DNA of 64,000 bases from Hippea maritima DSM 10411 (GCF_000194135.1 NC_015318.1:386501-450500); one strand, 5' to 3'; shown: positions 1 through 8,425, numbered from the stretch's first letter. The notes: generated from the letters alone by a model not told the origin. Numbers and translations: made by a program.

Positions 1-485
1 TTTCCTTTGCTTTTTACTTCAATATAGACCCTGTGGTAGGTGCATTTATTGCCGGACTTGTCATATCTATTTCTTTTGCTGATTTAGAGATGATAAAAGA
101 AGATGTTGGAACTATAGGTTTAGGTTTTTTTATACCGCTGTTTTTTGTCTATACTGGTGTAAATGTAAAGATAAATTTTCAAGATTTACCCTTTGTAGGG
201 ATCGTTGTTGTTTTGATGTTTTTGTCTCATTTAGGTAGTGTAATTGTTTTTTATTTTAATAAATTTCCCCTACCTAGGTCTTTGATATTGTCTTTAAATC
301 TTTCAAAAGGCGTGAGTATGGTGGTTTTAATTATGACTTTGGCAAGGGCTGAAGGTTTGGTAAATCAAAGAACATTTTCTACTGCTATTTTGATTGGTAT
401 TGTAGCTGAAATATTTTACACTATTGTGTTCAAAAATCTTTATGGAAAATTCTTATCAAACGCTACAATGAATAAAATAAAATAA
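1..485 (+). CDS. Cation:proton antiporter (CPA2/Kef-NhaS type), C-terminal part
   Basis: Integral membrane exchanger, only its C-terminal ~160 residues are inside the window; the frame is open from base 3, so the gene starts upstream. The motif GAFIAGLVIS and the later stretch GFFIPLFFVYTGV match the conserved helices of the Na+/H+ exchanger domain of CPA2 proteins. At least four hydrophobic segments are visible and no cytosolic TrkA-N domain follows, so this looks like a short Na+(K+)/H+ antiporter ending with the membrane domain. The ion is not decidable from this fragment. The next gene begins about 60 bases later on the same strand. Confidence 0.8.
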   Translation, partial: SFAFYFNIDPVVGAFIAGLVISISFADLEMIKEDVGTIGLGFFIPLFFVYTGVNVKINFQDLPFVGIVVVLMFLSHLGSVIVFYFNKFPLPRSLILSLNLSKGVSMVVLIMTLARAEGLVNQRTFSTAILIGIVAEIFYTIVFKNLYGKFLSNATMNKIK

Positions 486-545
486 ATTTTGAAACATTTT
501 AGAAAATAGTATAAAATTTTATATATTTCTTGTGTGGAGGTTTAT

Positions 546-1346
546 ATGAATATTAACTTTGACTATTGGCTAAATTTGTCTATTGCTTATGGAATAAAGT
601 TAATCTTTGCCATTGCCATATTCATTATAGGTAAATGGGTTTCTAAATGGCTTGTTGATATTAGTAAAAAGTTGATGGTTAAGGCTAAAGTTGAGCAAAC
701 CTTAATAATCTTCTTAGGGAATCTTATATATGCCTTACTAATGGTCTTTGTTGTGCTTGCTTCGCTTAGCAAGCTTGGAATAAATACAACTTCTTTCATA
801 GCTATATTGGGAGCATTAGGTTTGGCTGTTGGTTTGGCTTTGCAGGGAAGTTTGGCCAATGTGGGGGCGGCGGTTTTGATAATAATATTTAAACCTTTTA
901 GGGTTGGAGATTTTGTCGATGCTGGTGGCGCATCGGGTAGTGTAGAGGAGATAAATATGTTTTCAACAATCCTAAGATCGCCAGATAATAAAATCATAAT
1001 TTTGCCCAATTCAGCCATAGTTGGTTCAAAGATAATAAATTATTCGGCAAAGCCACTCAGGAGGGTTGACTGGGTATTTGGTATAGGCTATGAAGATGAT
1101 TTGAGAAAGGCAAAGAGTGTACTTGAAAATATCATTCAGTCTCATGAAAAGATATTAAAAGACCCTAAACCTTTGATTGCCGTATCTGAGCTTGCAGATA
1201 GTAGTGTTAATTTTACTGTAAGGGGATGGGTAAGGACTCAGGATTATTGGGATGTGTACTTTGATATCATAGAGAAAGTAAAGCTGACATTTGACCAAGA
1301 GAGGATATCTATACCTTACCCCCAGCTCGATATACATCAAAAATAA
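546..1346 (+). CDS. mscS: Small-conductance mechanosensitive channel, MscS family
   Basis: Inner-membrane channel that opens on hypo-osmotic shock. The 266-residue length is close to E. coli MscS (286). Two N-terminal membrane helices are followed by the glycine/alanine-rich pore helix (ILGALGLAVGLALQGSLANV, about residues 80-100), then the beta domain starting FKPFRVGDFV and a C-terminal alpha/beta domain. I chose the ATG at 546 because GGAGG lies 5 bases upstream; an in-frame GTG at 534 would sit on top of that ribosome site. The neighbouring antiporter suggests an ion or osmotic homeostasis group, which is inference. Confidence 0.93.
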   Translation: MNINFDYWLNLSIAYGIKLIFAIAIFIIGKWVSKWLVDISKKLMVKAKVEQTLIIFLGNLIYALLMVFVVLASLSKLGINTTSFIAILGALGLAVGLALQGSLANVGAAVLIIIFKPFRVGDFVDAGGASGSVEEINMFSTILRSPDNKIIILPNSAIVGSKIINYSAKPLRRVDWVFGIGYEDDLRKAKSVLENIIQSHEKILKDPKPLIAVSELADSSVNFTVRGWVRTQDYWDVYFDIIEKVKLTFDQERISIPYPQLDIHQK

Positions 1347-1355
1347 GAGGTGTTT

Positions 1356-2165
1356 ATGAGATTAGTCTTAATATTGTTTATATTTATCTTGACTTTTCCT
1401 GTCCAGTCAATGGCAGATTGGAAAAGTGTTTTGGGTAATTTTATGAATAAGAAAGTAGAACAGGAACAACAAGCTCAATCCACATTTGCAGGCAGACCAA
1501 CATATCCAGAAAAGGTAGGGGCGTTGAAACAAGCTTTAAGTTTCGGAATTAAGTATGCGATTAATAACCTATCCAAGCCCAATGGTTTTTTAGCTAATCC
1601 AAAGGTTAGGATACCCGTTCCAGATAAATTAAAGGGTGTTGCCAGTTTTTTGAGAAAGGCCCATCAAGGTAGGTTAGTGGATAACTTTGTAGAGCAAATG
1701 AATCATGCAGCGGAAAAAGCCACACCAAAAACATTTAAAGTTTTTTCACATGCATTAAGGCAAATGACAATAAGCGATGCTACCCAAATACTAAAAGGTA
1801 AAGACACGGCAGCAACTGAGTATTTTAAGAGTAAAACTTATGCTGAGCTTGTGGAGATTGTAAAACCTATAATAAAAGAAAGCACATCTAAAACCAAGAC
1901 TACGATGTATTACAAGCGTATGGTTGAGGTTTATAAAAAGTACAAAACCCCTTTTAGTAAAATGCAAAAATACTCCAGTATTTTAAAGGGAAGAGACTAT
2001 CAAAGGAGAAGCCAACCTCCTGAAGATTTGGATGATTACATAGCCCAAAAAACAGTTGACGGCATATTTAAAATGATAGCCGAAGAAGAAATAAAGATAA
2101 GGAAAGACCCTCTTGAAAGGAGTACGAAGCTTCTTAAGAAGGTCTTTGGTAGTTTATCTAAATAG
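1356..2165 (+). CDS. Hypothetical secreted/periplasmic protein
   Basis: I do not recognise this family. The start at 1356 follows GAGGTG; an upstream GTG at 1350 is less likely. The first ~22 residues form a signal peptide (one Arg, a leucine/phenylalanine core, then PVQSMA before a predicted cut ahead of D). The mature ~247 residues are rich in Lys and predicted helix, have no cysteine and no obvious repeats. It follows mscS by 9 bases, so the two are probably co-transcribed. A role at the envelope is the most that can be inferred. Confidence 0.7.
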   Translation: MRLVLILFIFILTFPVQSMADWKSVLGNFMNKKVEQEQQAQSTFAGRPTYPEKVGALKQALSFGIKYAINNLSKPNGFLANPKVRIPVPDKLKGVASFLRKAHQGRLVDNFVEQMNHAAEKATPKTFKVFSHALRQMTISDATQILKGKDTAATEYFKSKTYAELVEIVKPIIKESTSKTKTTMYYKRMVEVYKKYKTPFSKMQKYSSILKGRDYQRRSQPPEDLDDYIAQKTVDGIFKMIAEEEIKIRKDPLERSTKLLKKVFGSLSK

Positions 2166-2227
2166 GTGTAATCTGTAGATTTATTTCACCATTTTTATAG
2201 TGTTGGAAAAAAAATTATCAATTAGCC

Positions 2228-2263
2228 TTGACATTTTAAGCCAATTAGTTATATTATTACTAA
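2228..2263 (+). promoter_or_regulatory. Promoter of the nifS-nifU operon with overlapping inverted repeat
   Basis: TTGACA (2228-2233), 16 bases, then TATATT (2250-2255) reads as a good sigma-70 promoter 30 bases before nifS. An inverted repeat TTAGT (2245-2249) / ACTAA (2259-2263) brackets the -10. Because an Rrf2-family gene closes this Fe-S locus, this is a candidate operator for it; the operator role is inference. Confidence 0.6.
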
Positions 2264-2284
2264 CTTTTTTTAAGGAGGTGGGGG

Positions 2285-3457
2285 ATGGAAGTTTATCTTG
2301 ACAACAACAGTACCACGCCAATGAATGAAGAGGTCAGAGAGGTTTATCATGAACACGAAAAATTCTATGGCAATGTGAACTCAATTTATCAAAAGGGAAT
2401 AGAGACAAGAAAACTATTGAGCAAAGCCTACGATGTGATATATCCAGCTATTGGTGCAAGGGATGAAGATGACATTATAATCACATCATCAACAACAGAG
2501 GGCAATAATGCCGTCATAAAAACATTCCTCTACAATTTTCTTCAGGGTAGCGAAAAGAAACACATAATAACCACGGTTGCTGAGCACAGCTCCATAAAGG
2601 CACCTTGTGCATTTGTGAAAAAATTTGGCATGGAGGTAACTTACCTCTACACGGATGAAAACGGCAGAATAGATCTGCAGGAATTAGAAGACTCTATCAG
2701 AAACGATACAGCCCTAATCTCTGTTCTTTTTGCAAGCAACGAAAGTGGCGCTATACAGCCTATAAAAGAGATAGGTGAAATCTCTAAAAAATATGAAATA
2801 CCTTTTCACTGCGATGGTGCTCAGGCTATATCAAAAGCCAAAGTAGATGTTAAAGAGTTAGGTGTGGACTATTTTACATTTTCAGCCCATAAATTTCATG
2901 GACCAAAGGGTATTGGTGGGCTCTATGTAAGGAATGGATCCCCTTTTATTCCTTTGATTCACGGCGGCAACCAGATGGGCGGCAAGAGGGGAGGTAGTAT
3001 AAATACTGCAGGCATCGTGGCTATGGCGAAAGCTATGGAGCTTGCCAATAAAAATTTAAATAAGATGTACTTTGAGGTTGCTAAACTAAGGGATAAGCTT
3101 GAGGATGCTATATTAAAAATACCAGACACAAAGAGCTATGTTGACAAAAAATTCAGATTGCCAAACACGGTTATTGCCTCGTTTAGAGGTATAGAAGGAG
3201 AAGCAATGCTCTGGGAGTTGAATCAGTCGGGAATTTATGCTGCAACAGGCAGTAGTTGTTCGTCTGAGAGGCTTCAGGGAAGCGAAGTGCTTGAAGCTTT
3301 GGGTGAGGATCCAGAAATAGCACACACAGGTATAATTTTCTCATTAAGCAGATTTACAAAGGAAGACGAAATTGATTATGTAATAGATAAACTACCCAAA
3401 ATCGTAGATAAACTCAGAAATATCTCGATGACCTATGCCAAAGTAAAATCGAGTTAA
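2285..3457 (+). CDS. nifS: Cysteine desulfurase, NifS/IscS type
   Basis: PLP enzyme that takes sulfur from cysteine as a persulfide and passes it to the Fe-S scaffold encoded next. The N-terminus VYLDNNSTTP is the family signature; the PLP lysine is in SAHKFHGPKGIG (about residue 204), and the persulfide cysteine lies in the loop ATGSSCSSE (about residue 325). At 390 residues it has normal length. A strong site, AAGGAGGTGGGG, precedes the ATG. The short active-site loop and the pairing with a three-domain NifU fit the NifS/NifU housekeeping system known from Campylobacterota. Confidence 0.95.
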   Translation: MEVYLDNNSTTPMNEEVREVYHEHEKFYGNVNSIYQKGIETRKLLSKAYDVIYPAIGARDEDDIIITSSTTEGNNAVIKTFLYNFLQGSEKKHIITTVAEHSSIKAPCAFVKKFGMEVTYLYTDENGRIDLQELEDSIRNDTALISVLFASNESGAIQPIKEIGEISKKYEIPFHCDGAQAISKAKVDVKELGVDYFTFSAHKFHGPKGIGGLYVRNGSPFIPLIHGGNQMGGKRGGSINTAGIVAMAKAMELANKNLNKMYFEVAKLRDKLEDAILKIPDTKSYVDKKFRLPNTVIASFRGIEGEAMLWELNQSGIYAATGSSCSSERLQGSEVLEALGEDPEIAHTGIIFSLSRFTKEDEIDYVIDKLPKIVDKLRNISMTYAKVKSS

Positions 3458-3469
3458 TAAGGAGGGTGT

Positions 3470-4438
3470 ATGGCAAGAGAAGATTTAATTACAGGAAATA
3501 TTTGGGAGGAATACTCCAGTAAAGTTATAGATAGAATGAGTAATCCGAGATTTTTAGGGGAATTCTCAGAAGAGGATGCAAAAAAGAGAAACGCAAAACT
3601 TGTGGTTGCGGATTTCGGCAGTGAAGCCTGTGGCGATGCAGTAAGATTATACTGGCTTGTTGACTCAAAAACAGACAAGATCTTAGATGCAAGGTTTAAA
3701 TCGTTTGGGTGCGGAACGGCAATTGCAAGCAGTGATGTTATGGCAGAACTTACAATAGGAAAAACAATAGATGAGGCGATGAAAATCACAAATCTTGATG
3801 TAGAAAAAGCTCTAAGGGATGACCCAAATAAACCAGCATTTCCACCTCAGAAAATGCACTGCTCTGTAATGGCTTATGATGTTATAATCGAAGCCGCCTC
3901 AAAATATAAAGGTGTAGACCCAAAGAAAATCAAAAACAGCGAGATAGTTTGCGAGTGTGCAAGGGTAACAAAGGGAGAAATAGAAGAAATCGTTAGAAAA
4001 TACAAAGTAAAAACGGTTGAGGAACTCCAAAAATACACAGATGCCGGTAAATACTGTAAAAGCTGTGTAAAACCAGGTGGGCATGAGGAAAGATCTGTTT
4101 ATCTCGTTGATATAATAAAAGAGGTTAATGATAAAATGAAAGAGGAAGAATTAATTAAAAAGGCAGAAACCAGTAATTTTGACGAGATGACATTGTTGAA
4201 TAAAATTAAAAACATCGAAAGGGTGTTAAGGGAAGATATAAGTTCAATTTTGGCTATGGACGGTGGCAGTGTTGAGCTTGTGGATGTAAGAGAAAAGGAA
4301 AATGAAGAAGTTAAGGTTTTAATAAAATATCTCGGTACTTGCTCTGTATGTAATGCTGCAGCTCTTACCATGCATATGATAGAACAAACGCTGAACGAAA
4401 AATTAGAGACTGATAAAATAAAGGTTGTTCAAATTTGA
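3470..4438 (+). CDS. nifU: Three-domain Fe-S scaffold protein NifU
   Basis: Assembles Fe-S clusters with the upstream desulfurase, 12 bases away. Three domains are visible: an IscU-like N-terminal scaffold (about residues 5-130) with its three cysteines in EACGDA, FGCGTA and MHCSVM; a central [2Fe-2S] Bfd-like domain (about 150-205, IVCECARVTKGE and YCKSC); and a C-terminal Nfu domain with CSVC (about residues 285-320). This is the full-length NifU architecture of diazotrophs and of Helicobacter/Campylobacter, where it is the general scaffold. No nitrogenase genes are seen here. Confidence 0.95.
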   Translation: MAREDLITGNIWEEYSSKVIDRMSNPRFLGEFSEEDAKKRNAKLVVADFGSEACGDAVRLYWLVDSKTDKILDARFKSFGCGTAIASSDVMAELTIGKTIDEAMKITNLDVEKALRDDPNKPAFPPQKMHCSVMAYDVIIEAASKYKGVDPKKIKNSEIVCECARVTKGEIEEIVRKYKVKTVEELQKYTDAGKYCKSCVKPGGHEERSVYLVDIIKEVNDKMKEEELIKKAETSNFDEMTLLNKIKNIERVLREDISSILAMDGGSVELVDVREKENEEVKVLIKYLGTCSVCNAAALTMHMIEQTLNEKLETDKIKVVQI

Positions 4439-4819
4439 TCAAAAATCTTTAAGTTTTACAGAAAGAAAAAGCTTATCTATATCTTTATTTAATTGGGACC
4501 AAATATCCCGTGCCTTGCAAATATCCATCAATTCACACCTGTAATCATCATCCATGCAGGGGGCAAGTTTAACGCCCCCTGTGAAAATATCTATGAGCTC
4601 TTTTAAAGTAAAATCGGGGTTTAGTATGGTATATCCACCATTCGGACCTTTTTTGCCTTTAATTACTTTCTCTTTTTCCAATTTAGCCGCGAGCTGTTTT
4701 AGGTAGTTTTCAGATATGTGAGTTTTTTCTGATACCTCTCTTAGAGTTATTGGTTTGTTACTATTTTTTATTTCTATCAATAATCTCAGGCTGTAGCGAA
4801 CCTTTGTCGGAAATTTCAT
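4439..4819 (-). CDS. Rrf2-family transcriptional regulator (IscR-like)
   Basis: Winged-helix regulator, convergent with nifU. The start MKFPTKVRYSLRLL matches the usual Rrf2 N-terminus, so I take 4819; the frame stays open to 4894 but no start there has a good ribosome site, and the region beyond overlaps the promoter of the opposite gene. Three cysteines in the order C-x6-C-x5-C (APCMDDDYRC...C) resemble the cluster ligands of IscR, so it is probably an Fe-S sensor of the adjacent nifS-nifU genes. That regulatory link is inference from position and from inverted repeats in both nearby promoters. Confidence 0.85.
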   Translation of the reverse strand: MKFPTKVRYSLRLLIEIKNSNKPITLREVSEKTHISENYLKQLAAKLEKEKVIKGKKGPNGGYTILNPDFTLKELIDIFTGGVKLAPCMDDDYRCELMDICKARDIWSQLNKDIDKLFLSVKLKDF

Positions 4820-4887
4820 AGGCAAATCATACATTGGGGATGAAATTTTGTCAAACGGCGATTTTTTCATTGGAAACAGTTTGGGGC

Positions 4888-4931
4888 TTGACAATCACAG
4901 GTTGTTTCTATATAGTTAGAAAAATGCTAAC
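4888..4931 (+). promoter_or_regulatory. Promoter of the MoaE-like gene with GTTAG/CTAAC inverted repeat
   Basis: TTGACA (4888-4893), 17 bases, TATAGT (4911-4916). Immediately after it lies GTTAG (4915-4919), 7 bases, CTAAC (4927-4931). The repeat words resemble those at the nifS promoter, though with different spacing. A shared Rrf2 operator is possible. Confidence 0.55.
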
Positions 4932-4957
4932 TTTTAAAGTACATTGGAGGTGTGCTC

Positions 4958-5317
4958 GTGGTAAATCTTTCTGAGCAAATTCAGAACATTAAGAAACAAG
5001 CAAGCGCAGATAATCTTGGTATGATTCTTGTTCATAATGGCGTTGTGAGGGCTACTTCAGCAAATGGGGATAAAATATCTAAAATTTCCATAGATTATGA
5101 TGATAGTGAATTGAAAACAGTTATTAATGAATTTGAAAAATTAAAATCTGTTGAAAAGGTGTGGGTCTGGATTAATAGGGGAATGCTGAGAGTTGGTGAT
5201 GATGTTATGTATGTAATAGTTGCAGGAAATAAGAGAGAAGAACTTTTTCCTATTTTTATTGATTTTGTAAACAGAATAAAGGCCATTGTGAAAAAAGAAG
5301 AAATTTTACGGAGGTAA
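4958..5317 (+). CDS. MoaE-like protein (divergent molybdopterin synthase large-subunit family)
   Basis: About 119 residues. The pattern of a glycine then a hydrophobic strand ending NGVVR near residue 28, and the later block NRGMLRVGDD followed by a basic helix with FVNRIKAIV, resembles MoaE, where the comparable block reads HRVGRLxVGD. The usual PIWKKE-type catalytic segment is replaced by VKKEEIL, so catalytic competence is doubtful. GTG at 4958 has GGAGG 7 bases upstream; the GTG at 4952 is too close. It ends 3 bases before the next gene. It may be a sulfur- or cofactor-related accessory protein rather than true MoaE. Confidence 0.6.
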   Translation: MVNLSEQIQNIKKQASADNLGMILVHNGVVRATSANGDKISKISIDYDDSELKTVINEFEKLKSVEKVWVWINRGMLRVGDDVMYVIVAGNKREELFPIFIDFVNRIKAIVKKEEILRR

Positions 5318-5320
5318 TAA

Positions 5321-6730
5321 ATGAAAAAGTATGATGTTATTGTTATTGGCATGGGTCCTGCAGGTATGGCTGTAGCAAATATTGCACACGCTGCAGGTAT
5401 GAGTGTGTTAACGGTGGAGAAAAACAAGGTGGGCGGTGAATGCTTGAATTGTGGCTGCATACCGAGTAAAGCCATTTTAAAAACAGCGCAGATTAAAAAT
5501 GATATTGAAAATCTTGAAAAGTTCGGTCTTGAGTTATCTGGGAATGCAAAAATAACAAGTGCATTAGAATTAATAAGGCGTAAAATAGATACTATAGGAA
5601 AAGCGAAAGCTACAAAAATGTTTGAGAATGTAGATAGTATAGTAAGTCAAGGCGAGGCTACATTTGTGGATGAACATACAATTAGGGTTAAAGACAATTT
5701 GTATAAGGGTAAGTTTATATTTATAGCAGTTGGCTCTGAGCCTTCAATACCCAATATTAATGGTTTAAGTGAAATAGACTATTTGACGAATAAAAATCTG
5801 TTTAAACTCGAAAATATACCAGAGAGCCTGGTTATTATCGGTGGAGGTGCAATAGCTTGTGAGATGGGACAAGCTTTTAGGAGATTAGGCGCGAAAGTTT
5901 CCTTAATAAATATGGACGATCATATCATACCTTCAATTGACAAAGATGTGGCTTCTGTTTTAGATGAAAAACTAAGGAATGAAGGTATAGATATCTTTAA
6001 CGGCACAACAGTGGATGAATTTCAAAAAACGTTGAATAAAATAGAAGTAAGTTTTTCGAACAAAAAGTTAGTTTGTGATAGGGTTTTAATAGCAGCAGGA
6101 AGAAAGCCGGCAATAGATAAACTAGGATTGGATAGAATTGGCATAAAATATACAAAATATGGCATTGATGTTGATGAATTTAATAGAACTAATATTAAAC
6201 ATATATATGCTATTGGCGATTGTAACGGCAAGAGTTTGTTTTCCCATGCAGCCATGCATCAGGGCATGCTCTCAGCTATGCACATGATAAAATCAACTTC
6301 CCCATGTTCATTGAAAAGAAGCGGATATGTTGTTCCGTTTTCCATATTTACAGATCCTGAGATTGCCCATGTTGGGTTAACTGAAAAAGAAGCAAAAGAA
6401 AAGAACATAGAATTTAGAGTGATAAAGGAATACTACAGAGACTACGGCAGAGTCTTGATAGATGGCAAAGATGATGGCTTTATAAAAATCATTGCAACGC
6501 CTAAAGGAACAATTTTAGGAGTTAGCATTGTTGGGGATGCAGCAAGTGAATTAATTACAGAGTGGGCAATGGCTTTGCAGTTTAATATAACTTTGGATGA
6601 AGTTGCTATGACGCAGCATCCATTTCCTGCGGTTTCCCTATTGAACATGAGGGCTGCGCAAAAGTTTATGATGGGAAAGTTTTTAGAACAAATGAAGAAA
6701 AGAAGGGTTGGAAAGTCAGAAATAGCTTAA
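5321..6730 (+). CDS. FAD-dependent pyridine nucleotide-disulfide oxidoreductase (dihydrolipoamide dehydrogenase/MerA-like)
   Basis: Class I flavin disulfide reductase, 469 residues. The first FAD motif GMGPAGMAVA is at residues 10-20, the redox pair is in ECLNCGCIPSK (about 40-50), the NAD site GGGAIACEMG is near residue 178, and the second FAD motif AIGDCNG near 306. The C-terminal interface helix has HPFP in place of the usual HPTLSE, so the catalytic His is present but its partner Glu is absent. No lipoyl enzyme complex is nearby, so the substrate is unknown. Translational coupling to the MoaE-like gene suggests a shared, undefined role. Confidence 0.85.
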   Translation: MKKYDVIVIGMGPAGMAVANIAHAAGMSVLTVEKNKVGGECLNCGCIPSKAILKTAQIKNDIENLEKFGLELSGNAKITSALELIRRKIDTIGKAKATKMFENVDSIVSQGEATFVDEHTIRVKDNLYKGKFIFIAVGSEPSIPNINGLSEIDYLTNKNLFKLENIPESLVIIGGGAIACEMGQAFRRLGAKVSLINMDDHIIPSIDKDVASVLDEKLRNEGIDIFNGTTVDEFQKTLNKIEVSFSNKKLVCDRVLIAAGRKPAIDKLGLDRIGIKYTKYGIDVDEFNRTNIKHIYAIGDCNGKSLFSHAAMHQGMLSAMHMIKSTSPCSLKRSGYVVPFSIFTDPEIAHVGLTEKEAKEKNIEFRVIKEYYRDYGRVLIDGKDDGFIKIIATPKGTILGVSIVGDAASELITEWAMALQFNITLDEVAMTQHPFPAVSLLNMRAAQKFMMGKFLEQMKKRRVGKSEIA

Positions 6731-6758
6731 AGATGACCGACTTTTGAATATTTGTCTG

Positions 6759-6789
6759 GGTGGATGTGCCATCATAAGGCACACCCACC
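6759..6789. terminator. Terminator-like hairpin between convergent genes
   Basis: A 12-base stem with one mismatch (6759-6770 and 6778-6789) and a 7-base loop separates the converging oxidoreductase and arginine decarboxylase genes. It is stable and well placed to end transcription from both sides, but neither strand shows a clean run of T after it. Confidence 0.55.
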
Positions 6790-6839
6790 AAGACTGTCTT
6801 TGTCTTCTTAATCTCATGAATTGAGCAGTAGAACTTCAT

Positions 6840-7313
6840 CTATTCCCACCATAGTACTACACAGGCAAATACTGCACCGTGTTCTTCAACTACATGGTCG
6901 ACTGCTATGCTTTCAATTCTGTCTATCTCAAAACCTCTGTATTTCATACCCCACTCGGCCATTTTTCTTACCTGCTTTTCGGCTTCCTCTTTTGTTATGT
7001 CGTAATCCTCAAACTCCATAATCAGGCCATTCTTTGTGGGATCTTTCGGTATGGCTATTGCCACTGCTGCTGCTATTCTTTGTCCTTTTTTACTGGATGT
7101 TAGCGCTGCATAGGCAACAGGCACTAAATCCCCCGGTGGTAGTTCTATGTATTCCTTTTTCTTACAGGATGGGGGAAGAATGGAACTCATCTTTACTAAG
7201 TTTGTATTTCCAACGCCGCTTTCTAATAAGGCTACATCAAATGCATTCAAGGGGCTGAAGCCTTCAGCTTCTGCTGCTTTAATTGCATAAATGTTGGGAG
7301 CCCTATTGAACAT
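6840..7313 (-). CDS. pdaD: Pyruvoyl-dependent arginine decarboxylase
   Basis: Converts arginine to agmatine for polyamine synthesis. At 157 residues it matches the archaeal/chlamydial PvlArgDC family. The self-cleavage serine is in KMSSILPPS (about residues 41-49), which makes the N-terminal pyruvoyl group. AGGAGG lies 8 bases before the ATG. It follows the AdoMet decarboxylase gene by 27 bases on the same strand, so one transcript probably supplies both agmatine and decarboxylated AdoMet. Confidence 0.92.
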   Translation of the reverse strand: MFNRAPNIYAIKAAEAEGFSPLNAFDVALLESGVGNTNLVKMSSILPPSCKKKEYIELPPGDLVPVAYAALTSSKKGQRIAAAVAIAIPKDPTKNGLIMEFEDYDITKEEAEKQVRKMAEWGMKYRGFEIDRIESIAVDHVVEEHGAVFACVVLWWE

Positions 7314-7340
7314 GTATGGTTTCCTCCTAAAATTAAAAAA

Positions 7341-7763
7341 TCAAACAAAAGCAGCGCTATTGTTTTCTCTTTTTTGTTGTTCTATTAAAAACGGCTTGAA
7401 ACTCAAGTTCTCTATATCTAAAACCCCTCTTAATACCTCTTTTTCCTCTGTTTTTGAGGGTTTTAGAACGGTTTTTAAATACTCGTGGGCTTTCCATGGA
7501 TTGGATGAATCACCACAGGTAAAAAAGTCAACTGCTGCAAAGCCGTATTCAGGCCATGTATGGATAGCTAAGTGGGATTCTGCGACGATTACAACGCCGC
7601 TAACTCCGAAGGGTTCGAAGGTTCTAAATGAGGAAGAAATAACGGTGGCATTAGCTGCTTTAGCAGCCTCAATGAGGTGATTCTCTAAAGCCTTTGGGTC
7701 GTTTAAAAGTTCCTTTTCACATCCAAAGTACTCAGCCAAAACGTGTCTTCCGAGTGCCTTCAC
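7341..7763 (-). CDS. speH: S-adenosylmethionine decarboxylase proenzyme (SpeH type)
   Basis: Provides the aminopropyl donor for spermidine. The short prokaryotic class 1B form is seen: self-cleavage at the Glu-Ser bond in ESHLAIHTWPE (about residue 63) generates the pyruvoyl serine, and the Cys in FFTCGD (about residue 83) is the conserved catalytic one. The start is GTG at 7763 with AGGAGG 8-9 bases upstream. A spermidine synthase is not in the window. The last ~20 residues are variable and rich in Gln, Lys and Asn. Confidence 0.93.
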   Translation of the reverse strand: MKALGRHVLAEYFGCEKELLNDPKALENHLIEAAKAANATVISSSFRTFEPFGVSGVVIVAESHLAIHTWPEYGFAAVDFFTCGDSSNPWKAHEYLKTVLKPSKTEEKEVLRGVLDIENLSFKPFLIEQQKRENNSAAFV

Positions 7764-7798
7764 TCATGTGCCCTCCTTTTTTCTTTTAAAAGTTTTCT

Positions 7799-7883
7799 CA
7801 TGCCTTTTCAGGCATGGCAACAGTTGGATTTTATACCATTGTTTTGGGGATTATGCAAGTTTAAAGGGGATCTTAAAACTTGC
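7799..7883 (-). promoter_or_regulatory. speH-pdaD promoter, leader hairpin and inverted repeat
   Basis: Read on the minus strand: TTGCAT (7858-7853), 17 bases, TATAAA (7835-7830) forms a promoter about 65 bases before speH. An 8-base inverted repeat (GCAAGTTT at 7855-7862, AAACTTGC at 7876-7883) overlaps the -35 and could be an operator. The transcript leader carries a hairpin with a CATGCC/GGCATG stem (7799-7816). No known riboswitch was recognised. Confidence 0.5.
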
Positions 7884-7899
7884 TTTTCTTGATAAGAGA

Positions 7900-8368
7900 G
7901 TGGTTTTATATTAGATTAGAAACACACTTAATATTAAAGGAGTAGAATTAATGTTAGGCAGATGGAAATTCAAAAGGGACAATGTTTGATATACTTATTA
8001 CGTTTTTTATTTATTCTATCATTTGATAGAGATGAAAAAATAGAAGAGATTTTTGAAGAAGAAAACATCATATAAATTGATTATGAAGAATTTAAAGAAG
8101 ATTTAAGAAGAGAGGGTATTTTTGAGGAATTAAAAAACTATGCCCTGAAAAACTACCCCCGGCATCAGCAGAGCTGAGAAGTTTAAAAAAATTAAAAGAA
8201 GAAAAAGCTTTAAAAATCCATATGCATTGTTCTTGCAACGTTATCAACTCGGTACAAGTAGAAGCGACTCAGATATTTTGAATTATGAATTGGATGGTTG
8301 GTCGTTGGTAATTGGCGATTTGGATTAGTTGTAGGATTGAAGTAATCTAAAATTCATAATCCAAAACC
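7900..8368. other. Gene-poor, decayed region before the transposon
   Basis: No intact gene. A start with ribosome site (AAAGGAG, ATG at 7951) stops after 12 codons. Farther on, about 8025-8180, short glutamate/lysine-rich coding-like stretches in one frame are separated by stops, as expected of a decayed small gene. The family cannot be named. The transposon starts at 8369. Confidence 0.45.
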
Positions 8369-8425
8369 TGCTAAAGCTACAATAAACTCCCCACCAAAAG
8401 GGCTTATAAATTCCCCACCCTTTTG
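8369..8425 (+). repeat. IS21 left terminal repeat
   Basis: Terminal TGCTAAAG followed by two CCCCACC-containing motifs; the inverted partner is at 12138-12194. The two ends share TAAATTCCCCACCC exactly. Confidence 0.8.

Noticed and set aside
3470-4438. Nitrogen-fixation locus
   Set aside because: NifS and three-domain NifU occur as housekeeping Fe-S systems in Campylobacterota-like bacteria; no nitrogenase gene is present.
6821-7258. Three plus-strand open frames of 66-74 codons
   Set aside because: They are antisense to pyruvoyl arginine decarboxylase and cysteine/leucine rich without signature.
8025-8180. Small intact gene (glutamate-rich, toxin-antitoxin-like)
   Set aside because: Several in-frame stops and no start with ribosome site; only a decayed trace can be claimed.
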